A stretch of 46,579 bases of DNA from Pseudonocardiales bacterium (GCA_019240665.1 JAFAXZ010000033.1:1-46579), one strand, 5' to 3'. Positions 16,090-24,472 are shown, counted from the first letter of the stretch. The notes: generated by a model not told the origin, from the letters alone. Numbers and translations: made by a program.

Positions 16090-17041
16090 TTTGTGCCCCC
16101 TCCAGGTCGACGTTCCACTTGAAATAGAAATTCTCCAGGCCGTAATATTCGTTCTGCATGTAGAATATCTTCTGCGGCGCGCCGCGCGTGTCGCGATCCG
16201 ACCGCCGCACGACGACCTGGCCCAGGTGTTTCGGCATCCCGGTCGCGGTGGCGACTTTGCCGCAGTCGTGATCTGGGCTCAGAGCAAGGATGCCGAACCG
16301 GCCTCCGGCGCCCAGACAGGTGAGAACGAGCGGCCTCATGCGGGCGTTGCTCAGGTTTGCCGCCAAGTCGAGCAGCGGCCGCACGGTCATGAAATGTTGG
16401 CGGTCGTTCTCCACCGACGGCAGCCAATCCAGCGTGACGCCTTCGAGCGGGGCCAGCACGGACAGGGTCTGTGCCAGCCGGCGCGACCATTCGGAGCAGT
16501 TCTCGAAGGTGACCACCCTGGCTTCCGGGAATTCACGCATGATGGCGCGCAGTCGCGTCAGGATGCGCACGGCGAGCTTGGCGGTGCCGCTCAGCGCCGG
16601 CGGCCTGGCGAGGATCTCGCAGTACGCCACGCGCAACGCGCCGGCAGCCGGGCTGCGGCTGAGATCGACCACGTAGGAGACGTCCTGCGCAATGAATCCA
16701 TCGCCGCCGGTGCCGATATTGGCGAGATCCAGGGTCGCCTGCACGAAATCCGCCGGCGTCTCCAGCAACAGCACCCGCGCATTGCGCGCGTCCGTCTGCA
16801 GGAATTCGAGAATGCAGGCAAACAGGCCGGCGCAGCCGATCGACAGGAACGAGATGGCCTCCTGATGCAGCTTGGGCCGAACCGCGTTGATCACCCGCAT
16901 GGCGGCGGACTGGTTGACGATGTCGATCTCCGCCGAGCTGGTGACGAGAAACAGCTCGAAATGCTCGTCGCGCAAACTGCTGCTCTCCAGGACCTCGCGG
17001 GTCACCGGCTGCAGATTGGTGATGTAGATCGCGTCCTTCAT
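16082..17041 (-). CDS. KAS III-like (thiolase-fold) protein C
   Basis: A 319-residue protein. A cysteine at residue 70 in FLSIGCAGLFACILEFL and a following strand RVLLLETPADF resemble the nucleophile region of KAS III enzymes. A glycine-rich CLGAGGRFGILALS lies near the C-terminus. It is not a close copy of the other two thiolase-like proteins (8669 and 17600). Its start overlaps the previous stop (ATGA) and its end overlaps the acyl-CoA dehydrogenase. The fold assignment is tentative. If correct, it could be a condensing or acyl-transfer enzyme. Confidence 0.5.
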   Translation of the reverse strand: MKDAIYITNLQPVTREVLESSSLRDEHFELFLVTSSAEIDIVNQSAAMRVINAVRPKLHQEAISFLSIGCAGLFACILEFLQTDARNARVLLLETPADFVQATLDLANIGTGGDGFIAQDVSYVVDLSRSPAAGALRVAYCEILARPPALSGTAKLAVRILTRLRAIMREFPEARVVTFENCSEWSRRLAQTLSVLAPLEGVTLDWLPSVENDRQHFMTVRPLLDLAANLSNARMRPLVLTCLGAGGRFGILALSPDHDCGKVATATGMPKHLGQVVVRRSDRDTRGAPQKIFYMQNEYYGLENFYFKWNVDLEGAQSA

Positions 17042-17571
17042 GCGGCCTCGACCTCGCGCTCATCCGCGCAGCACGTCTTCAGCCCGATCGCCTCGAACCC
17101 GCGGATCATCTGATGCAGGCGATCGCCGGCATCGGCGGGCGGCCTGTACCAATCGAGAACGAGCTCGTTCTCTCCCTCCTCCATCAGGTTGCGGACGAAG
17201 CCCTCCTGGATGGAGATGAACCGCCGCCCCTCCGCCCACAGGCGCCGCGTCTCCGCCGCCACGTCGAGCACGAGAAACAGATCCGAGCCGAACATCTCCT
17301 GCGGCATCCGTATCGTGCTCGGCATGCGGGAGTTGAGGATCATCTCATCGCACGCCGACCCGCAATGGCCGCGTATCACCCGCAGGATGTCGGACAAGAG
17401 GCCGTATTTCTCCTCGTAGGTCACGAGCGGCGTTGCCCATTGCGACCGCCCCATCATCTCGAAGCTCTCGAAGTCCATGTCGTCGGTGAACGGCGGGTTG
17501 GAATGGGTGCTCGGTGTGAGCTTGTTGGCGTATTTGGTGGTGACCAGGAGGCCCTCGTAATGCACTCTCAT
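17038..17571 (-). CDS. Small protein of unknown function B
   Basis: A 177-residue paralog of the 9511-10041 product, with the shared motif FISIQEGFVRNLMEEGENEL and a similar C-terminal helix (GFEAIGL versus ELLALGL). It is flanked by KAS III-like genes on both sides, mirroring the plus-strand arrangement. No known domain, signal peptide or membrane segment is seen. The stop overlaps the next start (ATGA). The start codon lacks a clear Shine-Dalgarno. Confidence 0.7.
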   Translation of the reverse strand: MRVHYEGLLVTTKYANKLTPSTHSNPPFTDDMDFESFEMMGRSQWATPLVTYEEKYGLLSDILRVIRGHCGSACDEMILNSRMPSTIRMPQEMFGSDLFLVLDVAAETRRLWAEGRRFISIQEGFVRNLMEEGENELVLDWYRPPADAGDRLHQMIRGFEAIGLKTCCADEREVEAA

Positions 17572-17599
17572 GGGTTGGTGCTCGCGCGGAGAAAATTCC

Positions 17600-18421
17600 T
17601 CAGGCGGTGAACTCGAACCGACAATCGTCGGAAAACGTCAAATCGGTGATCGACCAATACCCGCGCAGGGACGCCGACGTCGCCGTGTAGATCCGCCCGG
17701 CGTCGAGGCGGCCCGACTTGGCATGGGTGATGTAGGACACCCAGGTGTCGGAGCCGAAGCAGTGCCCATACTGGCCGTGCAGGTTGGGCATGAGGCATTC
17801 GCTCTTGAGGAAGTGCGTGTAGATCTCGGCCATGCCGGACGGCAGGAACGGGACGTTGGCGAGCCCCGACTCCGAGGTTTCCAGCCACTTCCGCAGGTCG
17901 ACGCAGAACTCGGCCATGCCGTACGACGACTGCGCCACTCTTGCGATCAGCGGAAAGCGGCCGTCCTCCGGCACCTTGAACACCACGGTCGCGATGCCGA
18001 AACCCGAATTGCCCCAGTTCGGATTGCCGCGCCAGAAGCTGAAGTCCAGGACATTGAGGTCGGCGACCGTGATGACGATGTGCGATCCCGGCAGAAACCG
18101 CCGCTTGGCGTATTCCAGCGCGAAGCCCCATCCGGCGCACTCGTAGGACGCCGTGAAGTTTTCCGGCGGCTTGTCGGTGAACCGGCTGGCCGCCTCGACG
18201 ATGTCCGGCCATTTCAACCATCCGGTGGCGAACAGCAGGTCCATGATGGTCGAGACGCACATGTTGAAGGAGATCTGCTCCGGCGCGATGGTAGGGGTTG
18301 CGCGCGCGATCTCGACGCCCAGCATCTCGCCGACCGCCGCCGCTGCCTGCCGGCCGCCCTGGCGCGCGCAGTCGGGAAATTTTGCAATGCTGCGGTACTG
18401 GACCGCCTCAACCGTCAACAC
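17600..18421 (-). CDS. KAS III-like (thiolase-fold) protein B
   Basis: About 273 residues, paralogous to the 8669-9514 product along its length: TGWLKWPDI, PPENFTASYECAGWGF with Cys95, a WGNSGFGIATVVF core and QYGHCFGSDTW near the C-terminus. As in its paralog, His stands where FabH has Asn. The open frame extends upstream into the neighbouring gene, but alignment with the paralog puts the start at GTG 18421 (or TTG 18418), overlapping the stop at 18408. The role is inferred as acyl transfer or condensation on ACPs. Confidence 0.6.
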   Translation of the reverse strand: MLTVEAVQYRSIAKFPDCARQGGRQAAAAVGEMLGVEIARATPTIAPEQISFNMCVSTIMDLLFATGWLKWPDIVEAASRFTDKPPENFTASYECAGWGFALEYAKRRFLPGSHIVITVADLNVLDFSFWRGNPNWGNSGFGIATVVFKVPEDGRFPLIARVAQSSYGMAEFCVDLRKWLETSESGLANVPFLPSGMAEIYTHFLKSECLMPNLHGQYGHCFGSDTWVSYITHAKSGRLDAGRIYTATSASLRGYWSITDLTFSDDCRFEFTA

Positions 18422-19460
18422 GGCGCAGCTTCTTGTTGCGTTCGTAGATCTCGAAGAAGCATCGGTACGAGCTGCCCTCCATCTTGCTGAAACCGAGGAG
18501 GTCGCGCTGGTCCCCCTTGTGGCGCACGGCGCCGGAGACCACGAGCTCGGCGAAGATTTCGTTGGCAATCCACTTGAGCGCCATCGCTTGGTCCTCGGAG
18601 AATCGGTCGAACACCCCCAGGTTGGCCTGGTTTTGCGCCGCCTGGCGCAGGAACGCGACGCGCTCGCCCATCTCGGCATTGAGCACGATCCGATTGTGCC
18701 GCGCGAGCCAGGCGAGGTGCGAGCACAACGCCTGCACCAGCCACGGCCGCGCCAGGGTGAGAAAGATCTTCGGCGAGATCGGCCCGCCCTCGTTGAGGAA
18801 CCAGCTTGGCTCGGCCTCGAGCATGGCCTGGACGTTTGCGAGCGGCAGATGGCCGTCGAGGAACGCCGCGCCGGACGGCTGCGTCGCCGCCTGCGCGTAG
18901 ACGTCGGGCGCCAGCAAGACCGGGGCCAGGATCATAGAATTGCCGCGCCGCACCACGATGAGGGCGAAATCGGCGCGGCTCGCGTTCATGGCCCAGACCT
19001 TGTCGACCGTCAGCTTGACCGGGCTCCCGGTCGTTGCGCAGGATCGCCACTGCGACGCCAGGGGACCGCCCCGGTCGGTCATGCAGAACGTGCCGGTCAG
19101 GCCCGCATCGACCCAGCTCATGACCTGCGCGACCTGCACGGCGGTTCCGGCCAGCGAAACCATGATGGAGCCGAGCATGCCGAAGAACCGCATGGCGTGC
19201 GGCCCGAATCCGTCGACGGCGATCTCCTCCACCAGCGCGCGCACGCCATGCAGCACGGGCGGCTGGGCAACCGGCAGCTTCACGTGGGACTGCTCGACCG
19301 CCACGAAAGGCGCACACGAATCCGCGACGATCATCATCGAATCGAGCAGTCGCGTCGCCGAGGCCGCCATCAGCTCGCGGATCGACGCCTCCACGTCGGT
19401 GTGGCGCGCGATGGCGTTGAGCGCGGGGGCGGCGAAGATATGACCAAGCTCACATGACAT
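18408..19460 (-). CDS. Degenerate acyl-CoA dehydrogenase-like protein
   Basis: A 350-residue protein with a shortened, divergent acyl-CoA dehydrogenase pattern. GTFCMTDRGGPLASQ corresponds to the usual T-E-x-x-x-GSD block, followed by a beta domain ending KVWAMNASRADFALIVV, then a helical C-terminus. The normal catalytic-Glu motif near the C-terminus is not recognisable, and the protein is about 30 residues shorter than standard enzymes. It overlaps both neighbours, so it is under operon control. It may be an inactive partner of the enzyme at 14218, or may use a different chemistry. Confidence 0.55.
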   Translation of the reverse strand: MSCELGHIFAAPALNAIARHTDVEASIRELMAASATRLLDSMMIVADSCAPFVAVEQSHVKLPVAQPPVLHGVRALVEEIAVDGFGPHAMRFFGMLGSIMVSLAGTAVQVAQVMSWVDAGLTGTFCMTDRGGPLASQWRSCATTGSPVKLTVDKVWAMNASRADFALIVVRRGNSMILAPVLLAPDVYAQAATQPSGAAFLDGHLPLANVQAMLEAEPSWFLNEGGPISPKIFLTLARPWLVQALCSHLAWLARHNRIVLNAEMGERVAFLRQAAQNQANLGVFDRFSEDQAMALKWIANEIFAELVVSGAVRHKGDQRDLLGFSKMEGSSYRCFFEIYERNKKLRRVDG

Positions 19461-20589
19461 AGACGGATGGCCCCCCGAGCTGGAGAAAATTGTTCATGGA
19501 ATAGCTGCGGAAATACGCGCCGCAATTTTCGAAGATCAGAATATCGCCCGCGTTGAGCTCCTCATGTGTCTCGCCGATAACATCGTCACGGCTGCAGGTC
19601 GAGCCGACGATCACCGTCTTCTCGCCCCCGTTCGGCTGCGCGCGGTTGCGACCGAGAACCCGGGGCGCGCGGTATTTGCGCAGGATGTTTTCGGTCTGAG
19701 CGAGCAAGAAAGCTTGCGACATTCCGCCGTCGCAGATCGCATATTTCTGCCCGTCCACTATCTTCGAGAACAGGACCCGCACGGCAAAGCAGCCGGCCGC
19801 GGCAAAGATTGCGCGCCCGAATTCGTGGATGACTTCGATGCGATGCGGAAAGCGGGCGAGCTCGGCGCGATAGGCGGCGAAATCATAGCCCTTCGCGTAC
19901 CAGTTCTCCTCGAGCCCGCCGCCAAGATTGATGGTGTGCAAATGCTTGCCGACGCGCTGCTCGAGCCTCGGCAAGAGGTCCAGCATCGTGCCGACCACGT
20001 GACGGCCGGCGCGTCCGAACGTGTGCGGACCGGCAAACAGGTGGACGCCGCGAATGTCGATGTCCAGCGATCTCGCGACGTCGATCGCCTCGTATGCCTG
20101 GTCGATGTCCATGCCGAACTGATCGTTGCGCAGCGTGGGCGCCGACGAATCGTGCTGGTTGACCAACCGGTTGGAGAGCCGCAGCATGACCGGAAGCACC
20201 GGACGCTTGCCGCGCAGGCGGGCGATCAGGTGCAGGTGCTGCGGCGAATCGACGATGAAGGTGGCTTTGGCGCCGAGCGCCGCACGCACCAGCGTATCGG
20301 TCAGCGCCGGCGTATTCACGTAGAGGTGCCGGCTGCGCAGGCCGGCCAGCATGTGCAGCTCGCCGCGCGACGCCACCTCGACTCCGTCCCAGCAGTCGAC
20401 CGGGATGCGCGAGACCACATCCTGGTTCGGACAAGCCTTGAACGAGACGATCACCGGTGTGCCCAACGCCGCCTTGAGGGCGCGGATCTGGCGGCACACC
20501 TCATCGACCGAATAGACGTAGGCCGGTGTCTCCAGCGCCGCCGCCTCGATATCCGCGGCCCAATGGCCGCGCGCCGGGACCTGGGTCAT
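19450..20589 (-). CDS. PLP-dependent decarboxylase (ornithine/DAP decarboxylase family)
   Basis: A 379-residue fold-type III decarboxylase with the expected residues. Schiff-base Lys51 is in VSFKACPN, HTFGRAGRH follows, NLGGGLEENW is the phosphate-binding glycine loop, HEFGR corresponds to EPGR, and CDGGM holds the catalytic cysteine. GAYFRSY near the end matches the substrate-pocket tyrosine region. It could decarboxylate an ACP-bound amino acid, by analogy with VinO, which converts 3-methylaspartyl-VinL to 3-aminoisobutyryl-VinL. ATG 20589 lies one base after the ligase stop; an in-frame extension to 20625 is less likely. Its paralog at 7494 has lost the lysine. Confidence 0.85.
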   Translation of the reverse strand: MTQVPARGHWAADIEAAALETPAYVYSVDEVCRQIRALKAALGTPVIVSFKACPNQDVVSRIPVDCWDGVEVASRGELHMLAGLRSRHLYVNTPALTDTLVRAALGAKATFIVDSPQHLHLIARLRGKRPVLPVMLRLSNRLVNQHDSSAPTLRNDQFGMDIDQAYEAIDVARSLDIDIRGVHLFAGPHTFGRAGRHVVGTMLDLLPRLEQRVGKHLHTINLGGGLEENWYAKGYDFAAYRAELARFPHRIEVIHEFGRAIFAAAGCFAVRVLFSKIVDGQKYAICDGGMSQAFLLAQTENILRKYRAPRVLGRNRAQPNGGEKTVIVGSTCSRDDVIGETHEELNAGDILIFENCGAYFRSYSMNNFLQLGGPSVYVM

Positions 20590-20590
20590 G

Positions 20591-22246
20591 TCAAAGCTGC
20601 CTTGCGAGTTGCTTGAGGGCGCCAAGATCGATCTTGCCCACCGGCGAGGGCGGCCACTCCGTCAGGAAGTGGATGATTTTCGGCTGCAGCGACTTGTGTA
20701 GCTTCGCCCGAATTCGGGCGCGGACGTCGTCCTGGTGAGCCTCGTCGCCGCGACCGCGCAGGATGGCAAACAGGATGGCGCTCTCGTCGCCATCGGCCTC
20801 ATCCCGGCCGACCACGATCGCGGACGCCACGTCGTGCAGCCCTTCCGCCACCGCCTCCAGATCGCGCGGATAGATGCAATACCCCTTCTGCTTGATCAGG
20901 GATTTGGATCGCCCGCGAAAATACAGGCAGCCATCCTCGTCCCTCTCGAACAGGTCGCCGGTCGCCAGCCAAACGTCGTCGCGATAGCGGCCCGGCACGA
21001 GCCGCGCGCCGGCGCCGCTGTCGGCGCTGTGATAGCCTTGCATGACCGAGCTGCCGCGCAGGTAAAGCTCGCCGACTTCGCCCGCTTTCGCCTCGGCCAG
21101 CGTTCCGGCCTCGTCCCGCACCACGACACGTGCGTCGAGCCCCGGCATCGGTCCGCCGACGGAACCGGCCTTCTGCGCCACCAGCTGCGGCGGCAGATAA
21201 AGCGCGCGCTTCGTCTCCGTCAGCCCGTACATCGGGAAGATCCGGGCGTTGGGAAACGACCGGCTCATCGCCGTGATGGTCGCCGGCGCGAGATGTCCGC
21301 CGGTATTGGAGATGGTGCGCAGGCTCTCGATCGTCTGGTTGAAGGTGTTGAGCACCGTCGCGAGTCCGGAGGCCAATGCCGGGACCACCGGCAGGATGGT
21401 CGGCTGCGCCTGCTCGATCAGCGCCAGGATCTTCAGCGGGCTGGTGACCCCGGAGGCCAGCACCAGCCGGCACCCCGTGAACATTGAGAACAGGACCTGA
21501 TAGAGCCCGTAGTCCAGGAACATCGGCGGCACACAGAAGATCTTGTCGTCGCGGCCGATCTCGAGAAAGCTGCTGATCGCACGCAGCGCCGACATGACGT
21601 TGCCGTGGGTCAGCATGACGCCTTTCGGCACGCCGGAGCTTCCCGACGTGAAGATGATCAGCCCGAGGTCGACGCCAGTGGGCCGACCGATGCGGATGCG
21701 GCTACGACGCGAAGCGCCGGCGCCTTCCGCGAGCGAAACGCAGCCAGCCGAATCCACCACCGCCCGCGCGCCCGAATGGTGGGCGATCAGGTCGTGCACG
21801 CTTGCCGGCGCGGACGGGTCGACCGGACACACCGCGCAACCCTGCAGCCAGGCGCCGAGAAGCGCGGCGGCGCCGTTGACGTCGTTCTTCGCCTTGATCA
21901 GGACCACGTCGCCGGGGCGCACACCGATGTGCTCGAGCCGGTCGCGAGCCGCCACCACGGCGTCCTCGTGCAGCACCTGGCCGCTGACGTCCGCGATATT
22001 GCGACAACCGCCATCGCGCAGGGTTGCCAGCACCAGATGCTGCATGCTGTGCGCCCAGATGCGCGGATCGCCGGGCGGCAGGCCGCCGACGGCGGCGGAG
22101 ACGAAGCGTGCGGCTTCGGTCTGCCGGGGCGCCGCCTCGCGTGGCTGCAGCCGCAAGCCGACATCGAGACGTTCGGGCCGGCCTTTGGCCGGGCTCGGCC
22201 GGCGGGCGTCTATCGCCCCGTCGAGTTGTGCAAGCGCGCCGCTCAT
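20591..22246 (-). CDS. AMP-forming acyl/aminoacyl ligase B (adenylation enzyme)
   Basis: A 551-residue ANL enzyme paralogous to ligase A: FTSGSSGVPKGVMLTHGN, MYGLTETKRALYL, GDLFERDEDGCLYFRGRSKS and the catalytic lysine in PVGKID. It has a longer N-terminus (about 50 residues, with a Pro/Arg-rich linker). ATG 22246 overlaps the stop of ACP3 (ATGA) and was preferred over 22261. It should charge ACP3 at 22243-22536. Position next to the intact decarboxylase and the glutamate mutase subunit makes 3-methylaspartate a reasonable substrate guess. Confidence 0.85.
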   Translation of the reverse strand: MSGALAQLDGAIDARRPSPAKGRPERLDVGLRLQPREAAPRQTEAARFVSAAVGGLPPGDPRIWAHSMQHLVLATLRDGGCRNIADVSGQVLHEDAVVAARDRLEHIGVRPGDVVLIKAKNDVNGAAALLGAWLQGCAVCPVDPSAPASVHDLIAHHSGARAVVDSAGCVSLAEGAGASRRSRIRIGRPTGVDLGLIIFTSGSSGVPKGVMLTHGNVMSALRAISSFLEIGRDDKIFCVPPMFLDYGLYQVLFSMFTGCRLVLASGVTSPLKILALIEQAQPTILPVVPALASGLATVLNTFNQTIESLRTISNTGGHLAPATITAMSRSFPNARIFPMYGLTETKRALYLPPQLVAQKAGSVGGPMPGLDARVVVRDEAGTLAEAKAGEVGELYLRGSSVMQGYHSADSGAGARLVPGRYRDDVWLATGDLFERDEDGCLYFRGRSKSLIKQKGYCIYPRDLEAVAEGLHDVASAIVVGRDEADGDESAILFAILRGRGDEAHQDDVRARIRAKLHKSLQPKIIHFLTEWPPSPVGKIDLGALKQLARQL

Positions 22247-22536
22247 GGTTGCTCCGTGCAAGGAGCCTGGTGGACAAGGGTGCCGGCGTCGACGATGGCC
22301 GCCGGGATGGAAAGGGCGTTGAGCTGCTCGTCCAATTCGCGGATGGTGGTGTTCTCGTCGATCGCGATGTCTTCGTAGTTCACCACGTTGACGTAGATCT
22401 GCTGGCAGATGATCACCATCTCGACGATGTTCAGCGAGTCGACGCCGAGCTGGGACAGCGGCACGTCGATATCGATGGTCTTGACCGCCAGCATTCGTTT
22501 CATTTCATCGGTGAAAGCGCTCAATGTATCGCTCAT
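22243..22536 (-). CDS. Acyl carrier protein (ACP3)
   Basis: A 97-residue ACP whose first 75 or so residues are almost the same as ACP2 (5523-5822), including phosphopantetheine Ser34 in LGVDSLNIVEM. The start at 22536 (MSDTLSAF) aligns with the ACP2 start (MEDTLTAF). In-frame ATGs at 22545 and 22566 are possible. It is translationally coupled to ligase B. It probably carries the amino acid acted on by the decarboxylase at 19450. Confidence 0.87.
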   Translation of the reverse strand: MSDTLSAFTDEMKRMLAVKTIDIDVPLSQLGVDSLNIVEMVIICQQIYVNVVNYEDIAIDENTTIRELDEQLNALSIPAAIVDAGTLVHQAPCTEQP

Positions 22537-22590
22537 ATCGTCCATCTCTGATGCGCGGTTCTGCATGCGAACCCTGCAACGATCACTTCC

Positions 22591-23187
22591 CTACCTTGCC
22601 TGGTCCGGCAATGGACCGCTTGCCAAGTTCTCCCTGAATGCCGGCCCTGACCCGCCGCGGCCCGCGGCCCGCGTCACCGAGGCCCGGCTGGCGGTGAGTC
22701 TGCGCCGCTGCCGAATGTGCGGGTGAGCGGCCGGCGCCTTCGCGTCGGGCGGGGAGGGATACCGATCGCGATGCCGTTCCCGCTCACCCTCGGCCGCCGG
22801 GCGCGACAGCGTCGCGGCGATGGCCAGAAACTCGTCGAAGCCATGAACGATGTAGTCGACCCCGAGGTCCTTGATGGCTTCGATGATGTGGTCCGCCTTC
22901 TCGGCGCCGACCGCCACGTTTCCGCCCAGGAAGATCGGGCACGAGAGCCGGTATTTCTGCTTGTAGAGCTTCAGGTCGATGAGATCGTCATAGGCATGGC
23001 CGTTCTGCGCGCCGAACACGATGGCATCCGCCGAAAACTTCGTCGCCGACGCGAACATCGTGTCGAGAGAAACGCACGCGCCGAGATTGAGGACGTCGAA
23101 TCCGTGCTCCTCCAGAAATAGCTTGAACAAGTAGATGGAAACGGTGTGGCAGTCGGACTCCGTCATTCCGATCGCAATTCTGTTCAT
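22591..23187 (-). CDS. glmS: B12-binding glutamate mutase sigma-subunit-like protein
   Basis: A 198-residue protein; glmS here means methylaspartate mutase S, not glucosamine synthase. The first 130 residues match the cobalamin-binding sigma subunit. ESDCHTVS carries the cobalt-ligating His of the DxHxxG motif, but the Gly is Ser. VLNLGACVS and IFLGGNVAVG follow the family. The usual protein is about 137 residues; about 65 extra Arg/Pro/Ala-rich residues follow ATLSRP and may be a loose tail or read-through after a small indel. It is the first gene of the minus-strand operon, under the lux box at 23256-23275. Confidence 0.82.
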   Translation of the reverse strand: MNRIAIGMTESDCHTVSIYLFKLFLEEHGFDVLNLGACVSLDTMFASATKFSADAIVFGAQNGHAYDDLIDLKLYKQKYRLSCPIFLGGNVAVGAEKADHIIEAIKDLGVDYIVHGFDEFLAIAATLSRPAAEGERERHRDRYPSPPDAKAPAAHPHIRQRRRLTASRASVTRAAGRGGSGPAFRENLASGPLPDQAR

Positions 23188-23255
23188 CCCCCACCTTTCG
23201 CGCGTCCGCTCGTTTGCGTTCGCGACCACACTAATGCTCTGCGGCGGCGATCCGC

Positions 23256-23275
23256 ACCTACGCAGTTGGGTAGGT
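23256..23275. promoter_or_regulatory. lux-box-like palindrome 3 in a divergent promoter region
   Basis: ACCTACGCAGTTGGGTAGGT has perfect ACCTAC / GTAGGT arms. Its reverse complement differs from the 2758 element at only three of 20 positions, and the right flank TGCG also matches. It lies about 70 bp before the mutase sigma gene (start 23187, minus) and about 100 bp before the adaptor gene (start 23378, plus). It is therefore placed to activate both the biosynthetic operon and the exporter operon. Confidence 0.68.
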
Positions 23276-23377
23276 TGTGCGCGCACCCGATGCTGGTACT
23301 CATCGGCAGCGCCGCTCGCTGGCGGCCGCTTCCCTGTGATCGGTGGATGAGTGCAACGGCGAACCGACGAACCCGCG

Positions 23378-24439
23378 ATGAGTGAGGACAAAGCCCTGTT
23401 GCTGCGATCGCTCGTGGTCGAGCGGCCGCACGACCCGGCACCGCCGTTCGCCGGCCGCCGCATGTGGTGGCGTCTTGCCGGCGGCGGCGCGCTCGCCGGC
23501 GTGGCGCTCGCCGGTGTGCTCGGCTTCGCGCCGACCCGGCAGGTCGAGTATCGGGCCGACGTCGCCGCCGCGGCGCCGGCGGTCGCTGGCGCAAATCCCG
23601 GCGCGGCCGAGCGCCCCGGCGGCGGCCTCGTCGCCTCCGGCTACGTCGTTGCCCGGCGCAAGTCCTCGCTGGCCGCCGAGGTCACCGGCAAGGTGGTGGA
23701 ATTGCTGGTGGAGGAAGGGGTGGTGGTGGCGGCCGGCCAGGTGGTGGCGCAGCTCGACAGCGTGCTTGCCGAGCAGGATGTGGCGCTCGCGCGCTCGCGC
23801 GTGACCAGCGCCGAGGCGGCGGCCGCCGCTATTGCCGCCGATCTGCGCGACGCCGCGCAGATCCTGGGCCGGGTCCAGACCCTCTCGCAGAAGGGTTTTG
23901 CCAGCGACGCCGAGCGCACCCGGACGGAGGCAAGGGTCGGCGTCCTGTCGGCGCAGCTCAACCAGGCCCGCGCGCAGGTCGCAACCGCGCGCCTCGATGC
24001 GCAACGCAGCGCGGCGGTGCTGGAGAAGCACAGCATCCGCGCGCCTTTCGCCGGCGTGGTGGTGGAGCGCAGCGCCCAGCCCGGCGAGATGATCTCGCCG
24101 ATGTCGGCCGGGGGCGGCTTCACGCGAACCGGCATCTGCACCATCGTCGACATGGATTCGATCGAGGTCGAGGTCGAGGTCAACGAGGCGCATATCGGCC
24201 GCGTTCATGCCGGCAACGCCGTCACCGCCGCGCTCGACGCCTATCCGGACTGGGCCATTCCGGCGTCGGTCATCGCGGTCATCCCGACCGCCAATCGCGA
24301 CAAGGCAACCGTGAAGGTCCGCATCGGGTTCGCCCGCAAGGACCCGCGCATTCTTCCCGACATGGGGGTCAAGGTGACGTTTCTCGAGGGCAGCCCGCCC
24401 AGCGCCGTGCTGCGCGAGGAGACCTCCGCCAGCAACTGA
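23378..24439 (+). CDS. HlyD/MacA-type periplasmic adaptor protein
   Basis: About 353 residues: one N-terminal transmembrane anchor (around GGGALAGVALAGVLGFAP), a biotinyl-lipoyl-like half motif GYVVARRKSSLAAEVTGKV...VEEGVVVAAGQVVAQLD, an alpha-hairpin (SAEAAAAAIAADLRDAAQIL and following), the second half motif IRAPFAGVVVERSAQPGEM, and a beta-barrel domain. It bridges an inner-membrane ABC transporter to an outer-membrane channel, which is not encoded here. GTG 23351 is an alternative start. It is the first gene of the exporter operon downstream of the lux box. Confidence 0.85.
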   Translation: MSEDKALLLRSLVVERPHDPAPPFAGRRMWWRLAGGGALAGVALAGVLGFAPTRQVEYRADVAAAAPAVAGANPGAAERPGGGLVASGYVVARRKSSLAAEVTGKVVELLVEEGVVVAAGQVVAQLDSVLAEQDVALARSRVTSAEAAAAAIAADLRDAAQILGRVQTLSQKGFASDAERTRTEARVGVLSAQLNQARAQVATARLDAQRSAAVLEKHSIRAPFAGVVVERSAQPGEMISPMSAGGGFTRTGICTIVDMDSIEVEVEVNEAHIGRVHAGNAVTAALDAYPDWAIPASVIAVIPTANRDKATVKVRIGFARKDPRILPDMGVKVTFLEGSPPSAVLREETSASN

Positions 24440-24472
24440 ACGACGCCAAGATCGCCAGCAGAGGACTGATCG

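Noticed and set aside
2848-23187. Exosortase-A-associated polysaccharide cluster, which also has an ACP, a ligase and a PLP decarboxylase
   Set aside because: No exosortase, glycosyltransferase or chain-length genes are present, and the glutamate mutase pair points to amino-acid-derived chemistry instead.
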